Numbered from the stretch's first letter, positions 43,110 through 50,773 are shown. The stretch is DNA of 64,000 nt from Gp6-AA40 sp036274155 (GCA_036274155.1 DASUGH010000056.1:20767-84766), one strand, 5' to 3'. Notes: generated by a model not told the origin, from the sequence alone. Made by a program: numbers and translations.

Positions 43110-43355
43110 CGTGACTACCTTGCGCAAAGCTTCCAGCGGATCCACGCCAGATGCCCGCCGAGCCGGCAACCAGCTCGCCACCGCCGCCACCGCTGTAAGC
43201 AGCAGCGGAACAGCCGCGAACGTGACCGGATCGACCACGCTCGAGCTATAGAGAATCCCGCGCAACAGCCTGCTCGCCGAGAGCGCACCGCCAATGCCGA
43301 TCACCGCACCGACGACCACCAGCGAGAGCCCCTGCCGCATGATCACGGTGAATAT
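43110..43355 (-). pseudogene. C-terminal fragment of an ADOP permease
   Basis: The minus-strand frame encodes 'VIMRQGLSLVVVGAVIGIGG', 'ALSASRLLRGILYSSSVVDP', 'VTFAAVPLLLTAVAAVASWL' and 'PARRASGVDPLEALRK', which is the last two transmembrane helices and the D-P-x-x-A-L-R terminus of ADOP/FtsX permeases. Upstream of 43355 the homology stops and is replaced, in another frame, by the start of a metallo-beta-lactamase gene. The original stop has also been lost. A gene tail left by deletion. Confidence 0.8.
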
Positions 43356-43671
43356 GCGTGATGAACCCAGGCCCGAATCTTTCGACGTTGAGCGCTGCGA
43401 GTTTTGGTCCGGCTTCCATGATGCGTCGCTCCACCCCGGGGCCCGTGTCGAACAGGTAGAGCGTCCCGCCAGCGATGATCCCGATGCTCGTGCCTGCACG
43501 CTCGGCGCTGAGCTCCGGCGACCCGACACCAAATACGATGGCTGTGGTGCCCAACGCGCTCTGTGACTCCCGTGTCGGAATCTGTGCCGGCAACGGCACC
43601 TGTGCGCGCGAGACCGTTGAAAAAGCGGCGCCGAGCGCCGCAAATACGCACGAAGCGGCGAGCAATCTCAT
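43341..43671 (-). pseudogene. N-terminal fragment of a secreted metallo-beta-lactamase-fold hydrolase
   Basis: From ATG 43671 the frame gives a signal peptide (LLAASCVFAALGAAFSTVSRA), then 'TAIVFGVGSPELSAERAGTS', 'IGIIAGGTLYLFDTGPGVER' and the first metal motif 'FITHIHRDH' (HxHxDH). Homology stops abruptly just after this motif at about 43341, where the ADOP tail begins in a different frame. The rest of the enzyme is missing, so the gene is dead although its start looks intact. The junction is the clearest deletion scar in the window. Confidence 0.78.
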
Positions 43672-43727
43672 TGACGGTTCCTAAAACATCTTGAACGGCC
43701 CGTTCCAGTCTGCACACTCGCAGCCGC

Positions 43728-44087
43728 TCAGTGCGGTCCCTTCGCCCGTCGTGGTTGCGCGCCTTCAGCCTTACGCGGCCGGCCACCGAGCCTGCCGTTC
43801 TCGCGCGAGGCGCGCGCCTTCGTCGCGCTCCGATGCGCGCCCACGAGAGCCGCGGGGCCGACGATGTCGACCTTTGTCCGCGCGGTGGTCGAGAAGCGCG
43901 CCACGCGGACTCGTGCCTCCGGTCGACTGTCGGGATGTGCGTCAAGGTATGCCGCCAACATCGTGCGAATCGCACGTTCGGCCTTCGTGTGGGTGTCCGC
44001 GGCCGCATAAATGGGCAGCCCGGGCACGTAGGCACTCACAGCGCCGCTGTCTTCGGTCTCGAGAACGATCGGATAGAGCTGTGTCAT
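43728..44087 (-). CDS. hicB: HicB-family antitoxin
   Basis: A 119-residue antitoxin. The N-terminal partial RNase-H-like fold reads 'YPIVLETEDSGAVSAYVPGL' and 'KAERAIRTMLAAYLDAHPDS', the usual HicB pattern, and the C-terminus 'ASRENGRLGGRPRKAEGAQP' is a basic tail common in this subgroup. It neutralises HicA and normally represses the operon. Its ATG (44085-44087) overlaps the HicA stop, so toxin is translated first. Confidence 0.9.
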   Translation of the reverse strand: MTQLYPIVLETEDSGAVSAYVPGLPIYAAADTHTKAERAIRTMLAAYLDAHPDSRPEARVRVARFSTTARTKVDIVGPAALVGAHRSATKARASRENGRLGGRPRKAEGAQPRRAKGPH

Positions 44088-44269
44088 TCGACGCCTGCCT
44101 CTCGCAGGATACGGTTGCCGAGCCGCCCGGCGTCTTTCTTCGTGTGAACCGCAACCCAGACCTCTTTGCCAGTAGTCGGGTGCTTCAGCAAGCGGTGGCT
44201 ACCTTTTCCTGACCGGACCTCGACGAACCCCGCGGCCTTCAGCTTGCGGATCACCTCGGCCCAGGTCAC
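44084..44269 (-). CDS. hicA: HicA-family mRNA interferase toxin
   Basis: A 61-residue double-stranded-RNA-binding-fold toxin: 'TWAEVIRKLKAAGFVEVRSG', then 'KGSHRLLKHPTTGKEVWVAV' with the catalytic histidine in GSHRL, and 'HTKKDAGRLGNRILREAGV'. HicA cleaves mRNA independently of, or in association with, ribosomes. The GTG at 44269 is the only start that keeps the full N-terminal helix; GGAG immediately before it is too close to be an ideal ribosome binding site. A perfect palindrome lies 12 bp upstream. Confidence 0.93.
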   Translation of the reverse strand: MTWAEVIRKLKAAGFVEVRSGKGSHRLLKHPTTGKEVWVAVHTKKDAGRLGNRILREAGVE

Positions 44270-44280
44270 TCCGAGATCGT

Positions 44281-44298
44281 AAACCTACCGCTAGGTTT
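44281..44298. promoter_or_regulatory. Palindromic operator candidate of hicAB
   Basis: AAACCTA (44281-44287) and TAGGTTT (44292-44298) form a perfect dyad around CCGC, 12 bp upstream of the hicA start. HicB (or HicA-HicB) complexes bind such palindromes to repress their promoter. The position and perfect symmetry support an operator; no separate -35/-10 can be assigned with confidence. Confidence 0.6.
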
Positions 44299-44299
44299 C

Positions 44300-44545
44300 G
44301 TCAATGCGGAGATCTCGCGCCACCAGCACCCCGGAACCGTCGAGCCTCCGCATGAAATAGAGGTCGCCGGGTGGCGATCGCGTTGGAGAAAAGCGGTCGC
44401 AGTCTCGTCCGGGGACCACCCGCTGACACTCGAAAACGTCACCCGACCCTAGACTAGAGACTCCGGTACACGACCCCGATTCCACCCGCACCGAGCTCTC
44501 GGTGACTTCGAACGCGCCGATGCGGGAGCCTGGAAGAATCGCCAC
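44300..44545 (-). pseudogene. N-terminal scrap of a Ser/Thr kinase gene
   Basis: The minus strand reads 'VAILPGSRIGAFEVTE', like the kinase opening 'L.PGTRLGPYEV', and two bases further, in another frame, 'LGAGGIGVVYRSL' followed by a stop: the glycine-rich ATP loop. The remaining sequence to the stop at 44291 includes 'GDLYFMRRLDGSG', possibly from the propeller half. The catalytic core is absent. It adds to the kinase debris at 22.1, 25.7 and 27.7-28.8 kb. Confidence 0.6.
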
Positions 44546-44633
44546 GCGCGGATTATCCACGGCACCGAGGTACATGTCGGAAGGGAGCCGGATGATAGCC
44601 TTGCCGCCGACGAGAAGCGGTCGCCGGCGGTGT

Positions 44634-44639
44634 TATGCT
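44634..44639 (+). promoter_or_regulatory. -10-like TATGCT just before a nucleotidyltransferase start
   Basis: TATGCT at 44634-44639 ends 8 bp before the ATG at 44648, repeating the TATAAT-to-ATG spacing seen at 15085-15098. If used, the mRNA would be leaderless or nearly so; indeed no ribosome binding site precedes the ATG. No -35 is apparent. Confidence 0.4.
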
Positions 44640-44647
44640 GGCGCCGC

Positions 44648-45274
44648 ATGCCTCCGACGCGGCTCGATCAGGCGGGTGAGGAACGCTTCTGGCTCGGCGT
44701 GCGGGCCGCGGAAAGATTCTTCATGGGAGAAGCCGAAGTCCAGAAGGCACTCGACAAGCTCGTCGACATTCTCAATCGTGACGGCATTCCCTACGCGGTC
44801 ATCGGGGCAATGGCGCTGAACGAGTTCGGGTATCGTCGGGTGACTGTGGATGTCGATGTCCTGCTGACCCCGGAAGGCCTGGCGGCGTTCAAGGCACGGC
44901 ATCTCGGTCGCGGCTATGTCGAGAAGTTCCCCGGAAGTCGCAGTCTCCGGGACGCCGAGCATGGAGTCGATGTCGATGTGGTACTGACCGGCGCCTATCC
45001 AGGAGATGGCAAGCCGAAGCCCGTTGTCTTTCCCGACCCTGGGCAGGCCGCCGAGCGCGGCGCGCGGGTCGCACTCCTTCCTCTGACAACTCTGCTCGAG
45101 CTGAAGCTGGCATCCGGCCTGACAGCTCCTGATCGGCTGAAGGATCTCGCCGATGTCCAGGAGGTCATCCGCATCAGACAGCTTCCGCGGACGCTCGAGA
45201 ACGAGCTCGATCCATTCGTGCGCAGCAAGTACCTCGAGTTGTGGGACGGCCTCCAGCACAGGCGCGAAGAGTAA
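44648..45274 (+). CDS. Nucleotidyltransferase-fold protein (AbiEii-like)
   Basis: A 208-residue protein. After a helical lead (residues 1-40) comes 'GIPYAVIGAMALNEFGYRRV' and 'TVDVDVLL', the helix-turn and D-x-D metal motif of MNT-type nucleotidyltransferases, then 'HGVDVDVVLTGAYPGDGKP' for the third acid. It also has 'LKDLADVQEVIRIRQLP', the usual C-terminal helix in this group. The ATG at 44648 is preferred; an upstream GTG/TTG start at 44630 is less likely. Such proteins are commonly toxin parts of AbiE-like modules or solitary genes. No obvious antitoxin adjoins it, unlike the pair at 15098-15704. Confidence 0.78.
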   Translation: MPPTRLDQAGEERFWLGVRAAERFFMGEAEVQKALDKLVDILNRDGIPYAVIGAMALNEFGYRRVTVDVDVLLTPEGLAAFKARHLGRGYVEKFPGSRSLRDAEHGVDVDVVLTGAYPGDGKPKPVVFPDPGQAAERGARVALLPLTTLLELKLASGLTAPDRLKDLADVQEVIRIRQLPRTLENELDPFVRSKYLELWDGLQHRREE

Positions 45275-45343
45275 CTGTCCGTCATGTGTGCCCCCTGACC
45301 CGCCTTTCCCCGCTTGTGTGGCGTGACACCACGGCCAGCCGGC

Positions 45344-46894
45344 TCACAACGGAATGTTGCCGTGCTTCTTCGGCGGGTTCCGGTCGCGCTTCGTCTCGAG
45401 CGCCGCCAGCGCCGTCGCGATCTTCGCGCGCGTCTGCCGCGGCAGGATGATCTGATCGACGAAGCCTCGCTCGGCGGCGATGAACGGGTTGGCGAACTTC
45501 TTCCGGTACTCGGCAATCCGCGCCGTTCGCGCCGCCTCGGGGTCGGGAGCCGTTTCGAGCTCGCGCTTGTAGAGAATGTTGACGGCGCCCTCGGCGCCCA
45601 TCACCGCGATCTCGGCCGTCGGCCATGCGTAGTTGACGTCGGTGCGAATGTGCTTGCTCGACATCACGCAATACGCCCCGCCATAGGCCTTCCGGGTAAT
45701 CACGGTGATCTTCGGCACCGTCGCCTCGGCAAACGCGAACAGCAGCTTCGCCCCGTGCCTGATGATGCCGCCGTACTCCTGCACCGTGCCCGGCAGGAAG
45801 CCGGGCACATCCTCGAAGGTCACGAGCGGGATGTTGAACGCATCGCAGAAGCGGACGAAGCGGGCGCCCTTGACCGACGCGTCGATGTCGAGCGTTCCTG
45901 CCAGGTGCGCCGGCTGATTGGCGACCACTCCCACCGGACGGCCGCCGACGCGGGCGAATCCCACCAGGATGTTGCGGGCGAAGTGCTGGTGCACCTCGAG
46001 GAAGTCGCCGCCGTCCACGACGCGCCGGATGACGTCGAGCATGTCGTACGGCTGGTGCGGCGCCGACGGCACCACCCGGTCGAGCGCCTCGTCCTCGCGA
46101 TCGACCGGATCGGCCGATTCGACCCGCGGCGGATCGTCGACGTTGTTCCCCGGCAGGTACGACAGGAGGGCGCGAATCAGCTGCAGGCACTCGCGATCGT
46201 CGTCGACCGCGAAGTGCGCCACGCCGCTGCGCTCGTTGTGCGCCATGGCGCCGCCGAGCTCCTCCTTCGTGATGGTCTCGTGCGTGACGGCGCGGATCAC
46301 GTCGGGTCCGGTCACGAACATGCAGCTCGTGTCCTTGACCATGATCGTGAAGTCGGTGATCGCCGGCGAATAGACCGCCCCGCCGGCGCACGGGCCCATG
46401 ATCGCCGAGATCTGCGGAATGACGCCGGAGGCCAGCGTGTTGCGGAGGAAGATGTCGGCGTAGCCGGCGAGCGAGAGCACGCCCTCCTGGATGCGCGCGC
46501 CGCCCGAATCGTTGAGGCCGACGACCGGCGCGCCCATCTTCACCGCGAGATCCATGATCTTGACGATCTTCGCGGCGTTGGTCTCGGAGAGGGAGCCGCC
46601 GAACACCGTGAAGTCCTGCGCGAAGGCATAGACCAGCCGTCCGCCGACGCGGCCGCTGCCGGCCACCACGCCGTCACCGGGCACCACCTGATCGGCCATG
46701 CCGAAGTCGCGGCACCGGTGCGTGACGAACGGATCGATCTCCTCGAATGTGGCCGGATCGAACAGGTGGTCGATGCGCTCTCGCGCCGTGAGGCGGCCCG
46801 ACTCGCGCTGGCGGCGAAGACGGTCTTCGCCGCCGCCGAGCTCGGCGCGCCGCTGCAGGTCGGTCAGCAGGGAAACCGGGTTTGACTTGTCCAT
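45344..46894 (-). CDS. Acyl-CoA carboxylase carboxyltransferase (propionyl-CoA carboxylase beta-like)
   Basis: A 516-residue crotonase-fold carboxyltransferase moving carboxyl from biotin to acetyl- or propionyl-CoA. Signatures are 'DQVVPGDGVVAGSGRVGGRL', 'YAFAQDFTVFGGSLSETNAA', 'GLNDSGGARIQEGVLSLAGY', 'MGPCAGGAVYSPAITDF', 'TGPDVIRAVTHETIT' and 'DVPGFLPGTVQEYGGIIRHG', 'RKAYGGAYCVMSSKH'. These carry both oxyanion holes. It starts at ATG 46894, next to a long inverted repeat. It presumably assembles with the biotin carboxylase and carrier at 10.5-12.7 kb, since no other subunits occur here. Asp or similar at the CoA specificity site cannot be assigned by eye, so acetyl versus propionyl preference is open. 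Confidence 0.95.
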   Translation of the reverse strand: MDKSNPVSLLTDLQRRAELGGGEDRLRRQRESGRLTARERIDHLFDPATFEEIDPFVTHRCRDFGMADQVVPGDGVVAGSGRVGGRLVYAFAQDFTVFGGSLSETNAAKIVKIMDLAVKMGAPVVGLNDSGGARIQEGVLSLAGYADIFLRNTLASGVIPQISAIMGPCAGGAVYSPAITDFTIMVKDTSCMFVTGPDVIRAVTHETITKEELGGAMAHNERSGVAHFAVDDDRECLQLIRALLSYLPGNNVDDPPRVESADPVDREDEALDRVVPSAPHQPYDMLDVIRRVVDGGDFLEVHQHFARNILVGFARVGGRPVGVVANQPAHLAGTLDIDASVKGARFVRFCDAFNIPLVTFEDVPGFLPGTVQEYGGIIRHGAKLLFAFAEATVPKITVITRKAYGGAYCVMSSKHIRTDVNYAWPTAEIAVMGAEGAVNILYKRELETAPDPEAARTARIAEYRKKFANPFIAAERGFVDQIILPRQTRAKIATALAALETKRDRNPPKKHGNIPL

Positions 46895-46898
46895 CGTG

Positions 46899-46957
46899 AG
46901 ACCGTTATGCGGCCTGGTACGTGAACGTGTGCTCCTCGTCGATCCGCATAACGGTCT
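46899..46957. promoter_or_regulatory. Perfect 14-bp inverted repeat in the carboxyltransferase leader
   Basis: AGACCGTTATGCGG (46899-46912) and CCGCATAACGGTCT (46944-46957) are exact reverse complements separated by 31 bp; with one mismatch the arms extend to 17 bp. The structure ends 5 bp before the ATG at 46894 and fills most of the 74-bp gap after the aldolase stop. On the mRNA it would form a strong stem beside the start codon. It might instead be a transposon-like or recombination scar. Confidence 0.7.
46905..46949 (-). other. 14-codon open frame inside the leader hairpin
   Basis: The ATG lies in the upstream arm and the TAA in the downstream arm of the inverted repeat: M-R-I-D-E-E-H-T-F-T-Y-Q-A-A. 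No ribosome binding site precedes it, and GAGGAG occurs inside it. It could be a leader peptide whose translation opens or closes the stem, a scrap of another gene start (it loosely resembles CoxG/SRPBCC N-termini), or nothing. Confidence 0.3.
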
Positions 46958-46968
46958 GACCGGCTGAA

Positions 46969-47622
46969 TTACACCTTGGTGGCCTGCGCCTTCTCCCAAT
47001 CCTTCAGGAACTTCTCGAGGCCGATGTCGGTGAGCGGGTGTTTGAAACACTGCTCGATGACCGCCGCCGGCACGGTGACGACGTCGGCGCCCATGCGCGC
47101 CGCCTCGACGACATGAATCGGGTTGCGAACGCTGGCGACGAGCACTTCCGTCTCGAACTCGAAGTTGTCGAAGATGTCGACGATCTCGCGAACCAGGTTC
47201 ATGCCCGTGGTTCCCACGTCGTCGAGCCGCCCGACGAACGGGCTCACGTACGAGGCGCCGGCCTTGGCCGCCAGCCAGGCCTGCGTCGCCGAGAAGATCA
47301 GGGTGACGTTGACGCGCTTGCCCTCGGACGCCAGCGCCCGGCAGGCCTTGACGCCGTCCTTGGTGAAGGGCACCTTCACGACGATGTGCTCGTCGATCGA
47401 CGCGAGGTCGCGCCCTTCCCGCAGCATCCCCGCCGTATCGGTGGCGACGACTTCGGCGCTCACCGGCCCCTTCACCGTCTGGCAGATTTTCTTCAGGATC
47501 TGCCGGTAATCGCCCGACTCCTTCGCCAGCAACGACGGATTGGTGGTGACGCCGTCGAGGATGCCGAGGGCAGCAAGCGCCTCGATGTCCTTCACGTTGC
47601 CTGTATCCACAAAGAGCTTCAT
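46969..47622 (-). CDS. Fructose-6-phosphate aldolase / transaldolase (FSA/TalC type)
   Basis: A 217-residue TIM-barrel class I aldolase. It begins MKLFVDTGNVKDIEAL and has 'GVTTNPSLLAKESGDYRQIL', 'EVVATDTAGMLREGRDLAS' and the Schiff-base lysine in 'HIVVKVPFTKDGV', 'VNVTLIFSATQAWLAAKAGA', 'YVSPFVGRLDDVGTTGM', 'VASVRNPIHVVEAA' and 'GADVVTVPAAVIEQCFKHPL'. This short form acts in the non-oxidative pentose phosphate pathway (transaldolase) or cleaves fructose 6-phosphate; the two cannot be separated by eye. The ATG at 47622 has GGGAG 9 bp upstream. It is followed by the carboxyltransferase after 74 bp on the same strand. Confidence 0.95.
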   Translation of the reverse strand: MKLFVDTGNVKDIEALAALGILDGVTTNPSLLAKESGDYRQILKKICQTVKGPVSAEVVATDTAGMLREGRDLASIDEHIVVKVPFTKDGVKACRALASEGKRVNVTLIFSATQAWLAAKAGASYVSPFVGRLDDVGTTGMNLVREIVDIFDNFEFETEVLVASVRNPIHVVEAARMGADVVTVPAAVIEQCFKHPLTDIGLEKFLKDWEKAQATKV

Positions 47623-47640
47623 GTGAGTGTCTCCCTCGAG

Positions 47641-47760
47641 TGCACGGAGTGCTCAATGCTCAATGCACCATGCTCAACGCAGGGTGCTCGAAACGACCAG
47701 CGGGCGCTTCCGGGCGCCGTTCGGCCTCGAGCATCCGGCTTCGAGCATTGTGCATCGTGC
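47641..47760. repeat. Degenerate GTGCTCAATGC-type repeats between fsa and the FN3 lipoprotein gene
   Basis: The 146-bp intergenic region holds several variants of TGCTCAATGC in direct orientation (47649-47690) and their complements GAGCAT and GAGCATTGTGCA (47729-47755). They could fold into an imperfect hairpin. No gene or clear terminator is visible; the sequence looks like an intergenic repeat element. Confidence 0.45.
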
Positions 47761-47768
47761 GCTTCCCG

Positions 47769-49031
47769 TTAAGGCGCCGTGACCTCGTCCCGTTCGGACT
47801 CCTGGCTGCGATTCGGCGTCGGCGCCGAATCCACCGCGATCACCGCGTAAACGTACCGCGCCCCTGATTTCACCTCACGGTCGGTAAACGTCGTCTGCGT
47901 CACCGGGTTCGGCGTGATCGGCAGCAGTGTGGCATCGCCCGGCTGCCCGCGCAAGATCAGGTAGCCGGCCAGGTCATTCTCGCTGTTGGCCGCCCATTTC
48001 AGGGTGATCCCGCCGTCGCCAGACGTCAGCGCCACGAGCTCGCGCGGCGGCGACGGTGGAAAGGTGTCCTCAGCGGTTCGGCACTGCCGCTGCGACGCTT
48101 CGCCCTCCACCCCGGCGCGGATGGCCCGCACCCGAAAGCAGTGCTCGCGGCCGAACTCGACCGGCTCGGAAAACGTTGCGACCGTGAGCGGCATGCTGTT
48201 GAGCGGCGCCGGCGGCGTCGCGCTCCAGGGCGCCGCCGCCGAGGCGTCCACCCCCTCCGTGTCTTCTCGATACACGTTGTAGGCCACATCGTCGCCGAGC
48301 GGTGTCCACGTCACCACGAGAGACTCCGCGGTATTCGAGAGGGTGACGCCCGAGGGCGCGTCGACTGCCGGATCGACCGGCACCGAAGCGAAGGCGCCCT
48401 GCTGCACGGAACGGTTGCGATCGCTCACCGCCACGGCGGCGTAGTACCGGCGCGGCCCCATCGGTGACTGATCCGGCTGCTGCTGATCTACAACAATGGC
48501 GGCAGGCTCGGGCGGCGATTGGGTGGCGGCAGGCTCAGGCTTCGCGGAGCTCTGCGATTCCGATTTCACCGTTGGCGTCAGCTGCGGCGCTCCGAGGCTC
48601 TCGCGAATCGTGATCGAATCGCCTTGCCTGGGCGCCGGCGCGCCACCGGGCGAGGCCGGCGCCGGCACATCCGAGGACCCAGGCGCCGGTGGAGGACTGA
48701 CTGGCACCGAGGCGATGCGTTGCGCCACCTTCGCGAGCGGATCGCGCGGCGGCGGCCCGTCGGTCGTCACCGCGAAGATCTCGACGCGAGCGACGTCGCC
48801 CGGCTTCGACGCGTCGATGTTCTGGCTCGGGATGACGAACGTCACATAAACATCGTTTCCTACCCGGCGCGCCTGGATCTGCGCAATCGCGTCGGGAATG
48901 CGGGAGAGCGGTGGAAGCGGCGCACCCTTGCGCCCGCAGCCAGGCGCGGCGAGGACGAGCAGCAGCATGGCGGACAGGAGCCGGCGCAACGGCAGCAAGG
49001 CGAACGTCGCAGGTCGCAGGAAGCGGGGCAC
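47769..49031 (-). CDS. Lipoprotein with fibronectin type III domains
   Basis: A 420-residue protein with a lipoprotein signal (LSAMLLLVLAAPGCGRKGAPLP split as lipobox LAAPGC, then GRKG). An N-terminal Ig-like region ('VGNDVYVTFVIPSQNID') is followed by a Pro/Ala/Ser-rich linker (about 105-190) and two FN3-like modules: 'PSGVTLSNTAESLVVTWTP' to 'FREHCFRVRAIR', and 'PRELVALTSGDGGITLKWAA' to 'GARYVYAVIAVD'. The 'GCGRKGPPLPP' start recurs in acidobacterial cell-surface lipoproteins of unknown role. It is upstream of fsa on the same strand, separated by the repeat-bearing gap. Confidence 0.84.
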   Translation of the reverse strand: MPRFLRPATFALLPLRRLLSAMLLLVLAAPGCGRKGAPLPPLSRIPDAIAQIQARRVGNDVYVTFVIPSQNIDASKPGDVARVEIFAVTTDGPPPRDPLAKVAQRIASVPVSPPPAPGSSDVPAPASPGGAPAPRQGDSITIRESLGAPQLTPTVKSESQSSAKPEPAATQSPPEPAAIVVDQQQPDQSPMGPRRYYAAVAVSDRNRSVQQGAFASVPVDPAVDAPSGVTLSNTAESLVVTWTPLGDDVAYNVYREDTEGVDASAAAPWSATPPAPLNSMPLTVATFSEPVEFGREHCFRVRAIRAGVEGEASQRQCRTAEDTFPPSPPRELVALTSGDGGITLKWAANSENDLAGYLILRGQPGDATLLPITPNPVTQTTFTDREVKSGARYVYAVIAVDSAPTPNRSQESERDEVTAP

Positions 49032-49095
49032 TCCTTCCTAGTTTCCTACGTCCAGCCTGCTGCCTCCTATGAGCTGTCGCCGAAGTCGTGCGCAA

Positions 49096-49111
49096 CCGAG
49101 CTGAAGCTCGG
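49096..49111. repeat. REP-like palindrome CCGAGCTGAAGCTCGG
   Basis: This 16-bp near-palindrome is the reverse complement of the core of the 47-bp units at 53042-53182. It lies between the FN3 lipoprotein gene and the sigma-54 activator gene, 15 bp beyond the stop of the latter's neighbour side. It shows that the element is dispersed and not just a local tandem. Confidence 0.6.
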
Positions 49112-49126
49112 TTCTGCGATCGTTCT

Positions 49127-50773
49127 TTACGACGAAACCGCCGCGGGCGCGTCTGCTGCCATTTCACGCACCGGGTCGGCAGGCGACGATTCGACCGGCT
49201 GGCGGCGTCCGACCTCGGGCGAGCGGAAGCGCCGCACGTCGATGCCGTATCCGCGGACCTTGTAGTTCAGGATCCGCTCCGTCGTGTCGAGGAGCCGCGC
49301 CGCCTTCGCGCGGTTGCCGCGGGTGGTCTTGAGGGCGTCCTGAATCAGATCCCGCTCGAAGCCGGCCACGGCATCCTTGAGGGACACGCGCGTGACCGTT
49401 CCCGACGAGTCGGCCGTCTGCAGCGATGGCGGCAGATGATGACCGTGGATGACGGCGCCGTCGCAGACGAGCACCGCGCGCTCGAGCGCGTTCTCCAGCT
49501 CGCGGACGTTGCCGGGCCAGTGATAGGCCATCAGCATGTCGATGGCCGGCGTCGAAATGCGCTTGATCACCTTGCCGTGCTCGCGCGAGAACTTCTCGAG
49601 GAAGTGGTCGGCGAGCAGCAGCAGGTCGGCCTTCCGCTCACGCAGCGGCGGCACGAAGATCGTGAACACGTTCAGGCGATAGTAGAGATCCTCGCGGAAG
49701 GTGCCGTCGGCGATCGCCTTCTCCATGTCCTTGTTGGTGGCCGCGATCAGCCGCACGTTGACCTTCACCGAATCGGTGGCGCCGAGCCGCTCGAACTCGC
49801 GCTCCTGCAGCACGCGCAGCAGCTTCACCTGCGTGCTGAGGTTGATGTCGCCAATCTCGTCGAGAAACAGCGTTCCACCCTCGGCCATCTCGAAGCGTCC
49901 CTTCTTACGGGCCGTCGCGCCGGTGAAGGCGCCCTTCTCGTAGCCGAAGAGCTCCGACTCGATGAGCGTGTCGGGCAGCGCCGCGCAGCTGACCTTCACG
50001 AACGGCTTCTTGGCGCGCAGCGAGTTGTAATGGATCGCGTGGGCGATCAGCTCCTTGCCGGTGCCCGACTCGCCGCGGATCAAGACCGTCGTGTTCGTCT
50101 GCGCCACCTGCGCCACCTGCTCGTACATCTGACGGGTAGGGCCGCTGGTGCCGATGATGTTCGAGAAGTCGTAGCGCTCGCGCAGCTCCTGGCGCAGATG
50201 GGTGTTCTCGTCGAGCAGCCGCCGGCGCTCGTCTTCGAGCTGCCGCTGCACGTTGAGTGCCTGCGCGATCATCGAGCTCACGACGCCGAAGAACTTCACG
50301 CTGCTGTCGTAGTCGCGCTCGGGCTTGAACCGCAGATCGACGCCAAGGGCGCCGACCGCCGAACGGTTCAGCATGATCGGCACGCAGATGAAGCTGAGCT
50401 CCTGTTTCGGGTGATCGGGCCGGCGCGGCGCCAGATTCAGGAACGCCGGCTCGCGGCTCACCCGCGGCACCACGATCGGACGCCCGCTCTCGACCACCTT
50501 GCCGGTGATGCCCTCACCGACCTTGATCCGCAGCGCCCGCGCCCGATCCTCGAACCCCTCCGCCGCCTCGACCTGCAGCTCGCCGTCGCGGAGGACGGTG
50601 ATCATGCCGCGCACCACGCTGTGATGACGGATGAGGGTCGCCAGCACCCGCTGCATCGCGGCCTTGAGATTGAGGGTGCCGGAGAGAGCCTGGCTCATCT
50701 CCAGCAGGGTCGAGAGGCGCCGCGCATCTCGCGCGGCAGTGGTGGCATCGGCACCGGACTTGGCGGCAGGCAT
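49127..50773 (-). CDS. NifA-type sigma-54 activator with GAF domain
   Basis: A 548-residue transcription activator. A GAF domain covers about 20-175 ('RRLSTLLEMSQALSGTLNLK', 'VGEGITGKVVESGRPIVVPR', 'FICVPIMLNRSAVGALGVD'), then a coiled linker, AAA+ domain with Walker A GESGTGKE (234-241), sigma-54 loop GAFTGA (281-286) and Walker B LFLDEI (302-307), and a C-terminal Fis helix-turn-helix (about 480-505, 'GNRAKAARLLDTTERILNYKV'). A Pro/Ala tail follows. The NifA linker cysteines are absent, so oxygen sensing through them is not expected. It lies 235 bp downstream of hslU and is probably transcribed on its own. Ligand and regulon unknown. Confidence 0.94.
   Translation of the reverse strand: MPAAKSGADATTAARDARRLSTLLEMSQALSGTLNLKAAMQRVLATLIRHHSVVRGMITVLRDGELQVEAAEGFEDRARALRIKVGEGITGKVVESGRPIVVPRVSREPAFLNLAPRRPDHPKQELSFICVPIMLNRSAVGALGVDLRFKPERDYDSSVKFFGVVSSMIAQALNVQRQLEDERRRLLDENTHLRQELRERYDFSNIIGTSGPTRQMYEQVAQVAQTNTTVLIRGESGTGKELIAHAIHYNSLRAKKPFVKVSCAALPDTLIESELFGYEKGAFTGATARKKGRFEMAEGGTLFLDEIGDINLSTQVKLLRVLQEREFERLGATDSVKVNVRLIAATNKDMEKAIADGTFREDLYYRLNVFTIFVPPLRERKADLLLLADHFLEKFSREHGKVIKRISTPAIDMLMAYHWPGNVRELENALERAVLVCDGAVIHGHHLPPSLQTADSSGTVTRVSLKDAVAGFERDLIQDALKTTRGNRAKAARLLDTTERILNYKVRGYGIDVRRFRSPEVGRRQPVESSPADPVREMAADAPAAVSS

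Noticed and set aside
45344..47656. A 770-codon frame that could suggest an aldolase-carboxyltransferase fusion
   Set aside because: The part upstream of 46894 is an out-of-frame reading of the aldolase gene; the carboxyltransferase has its own ATG.
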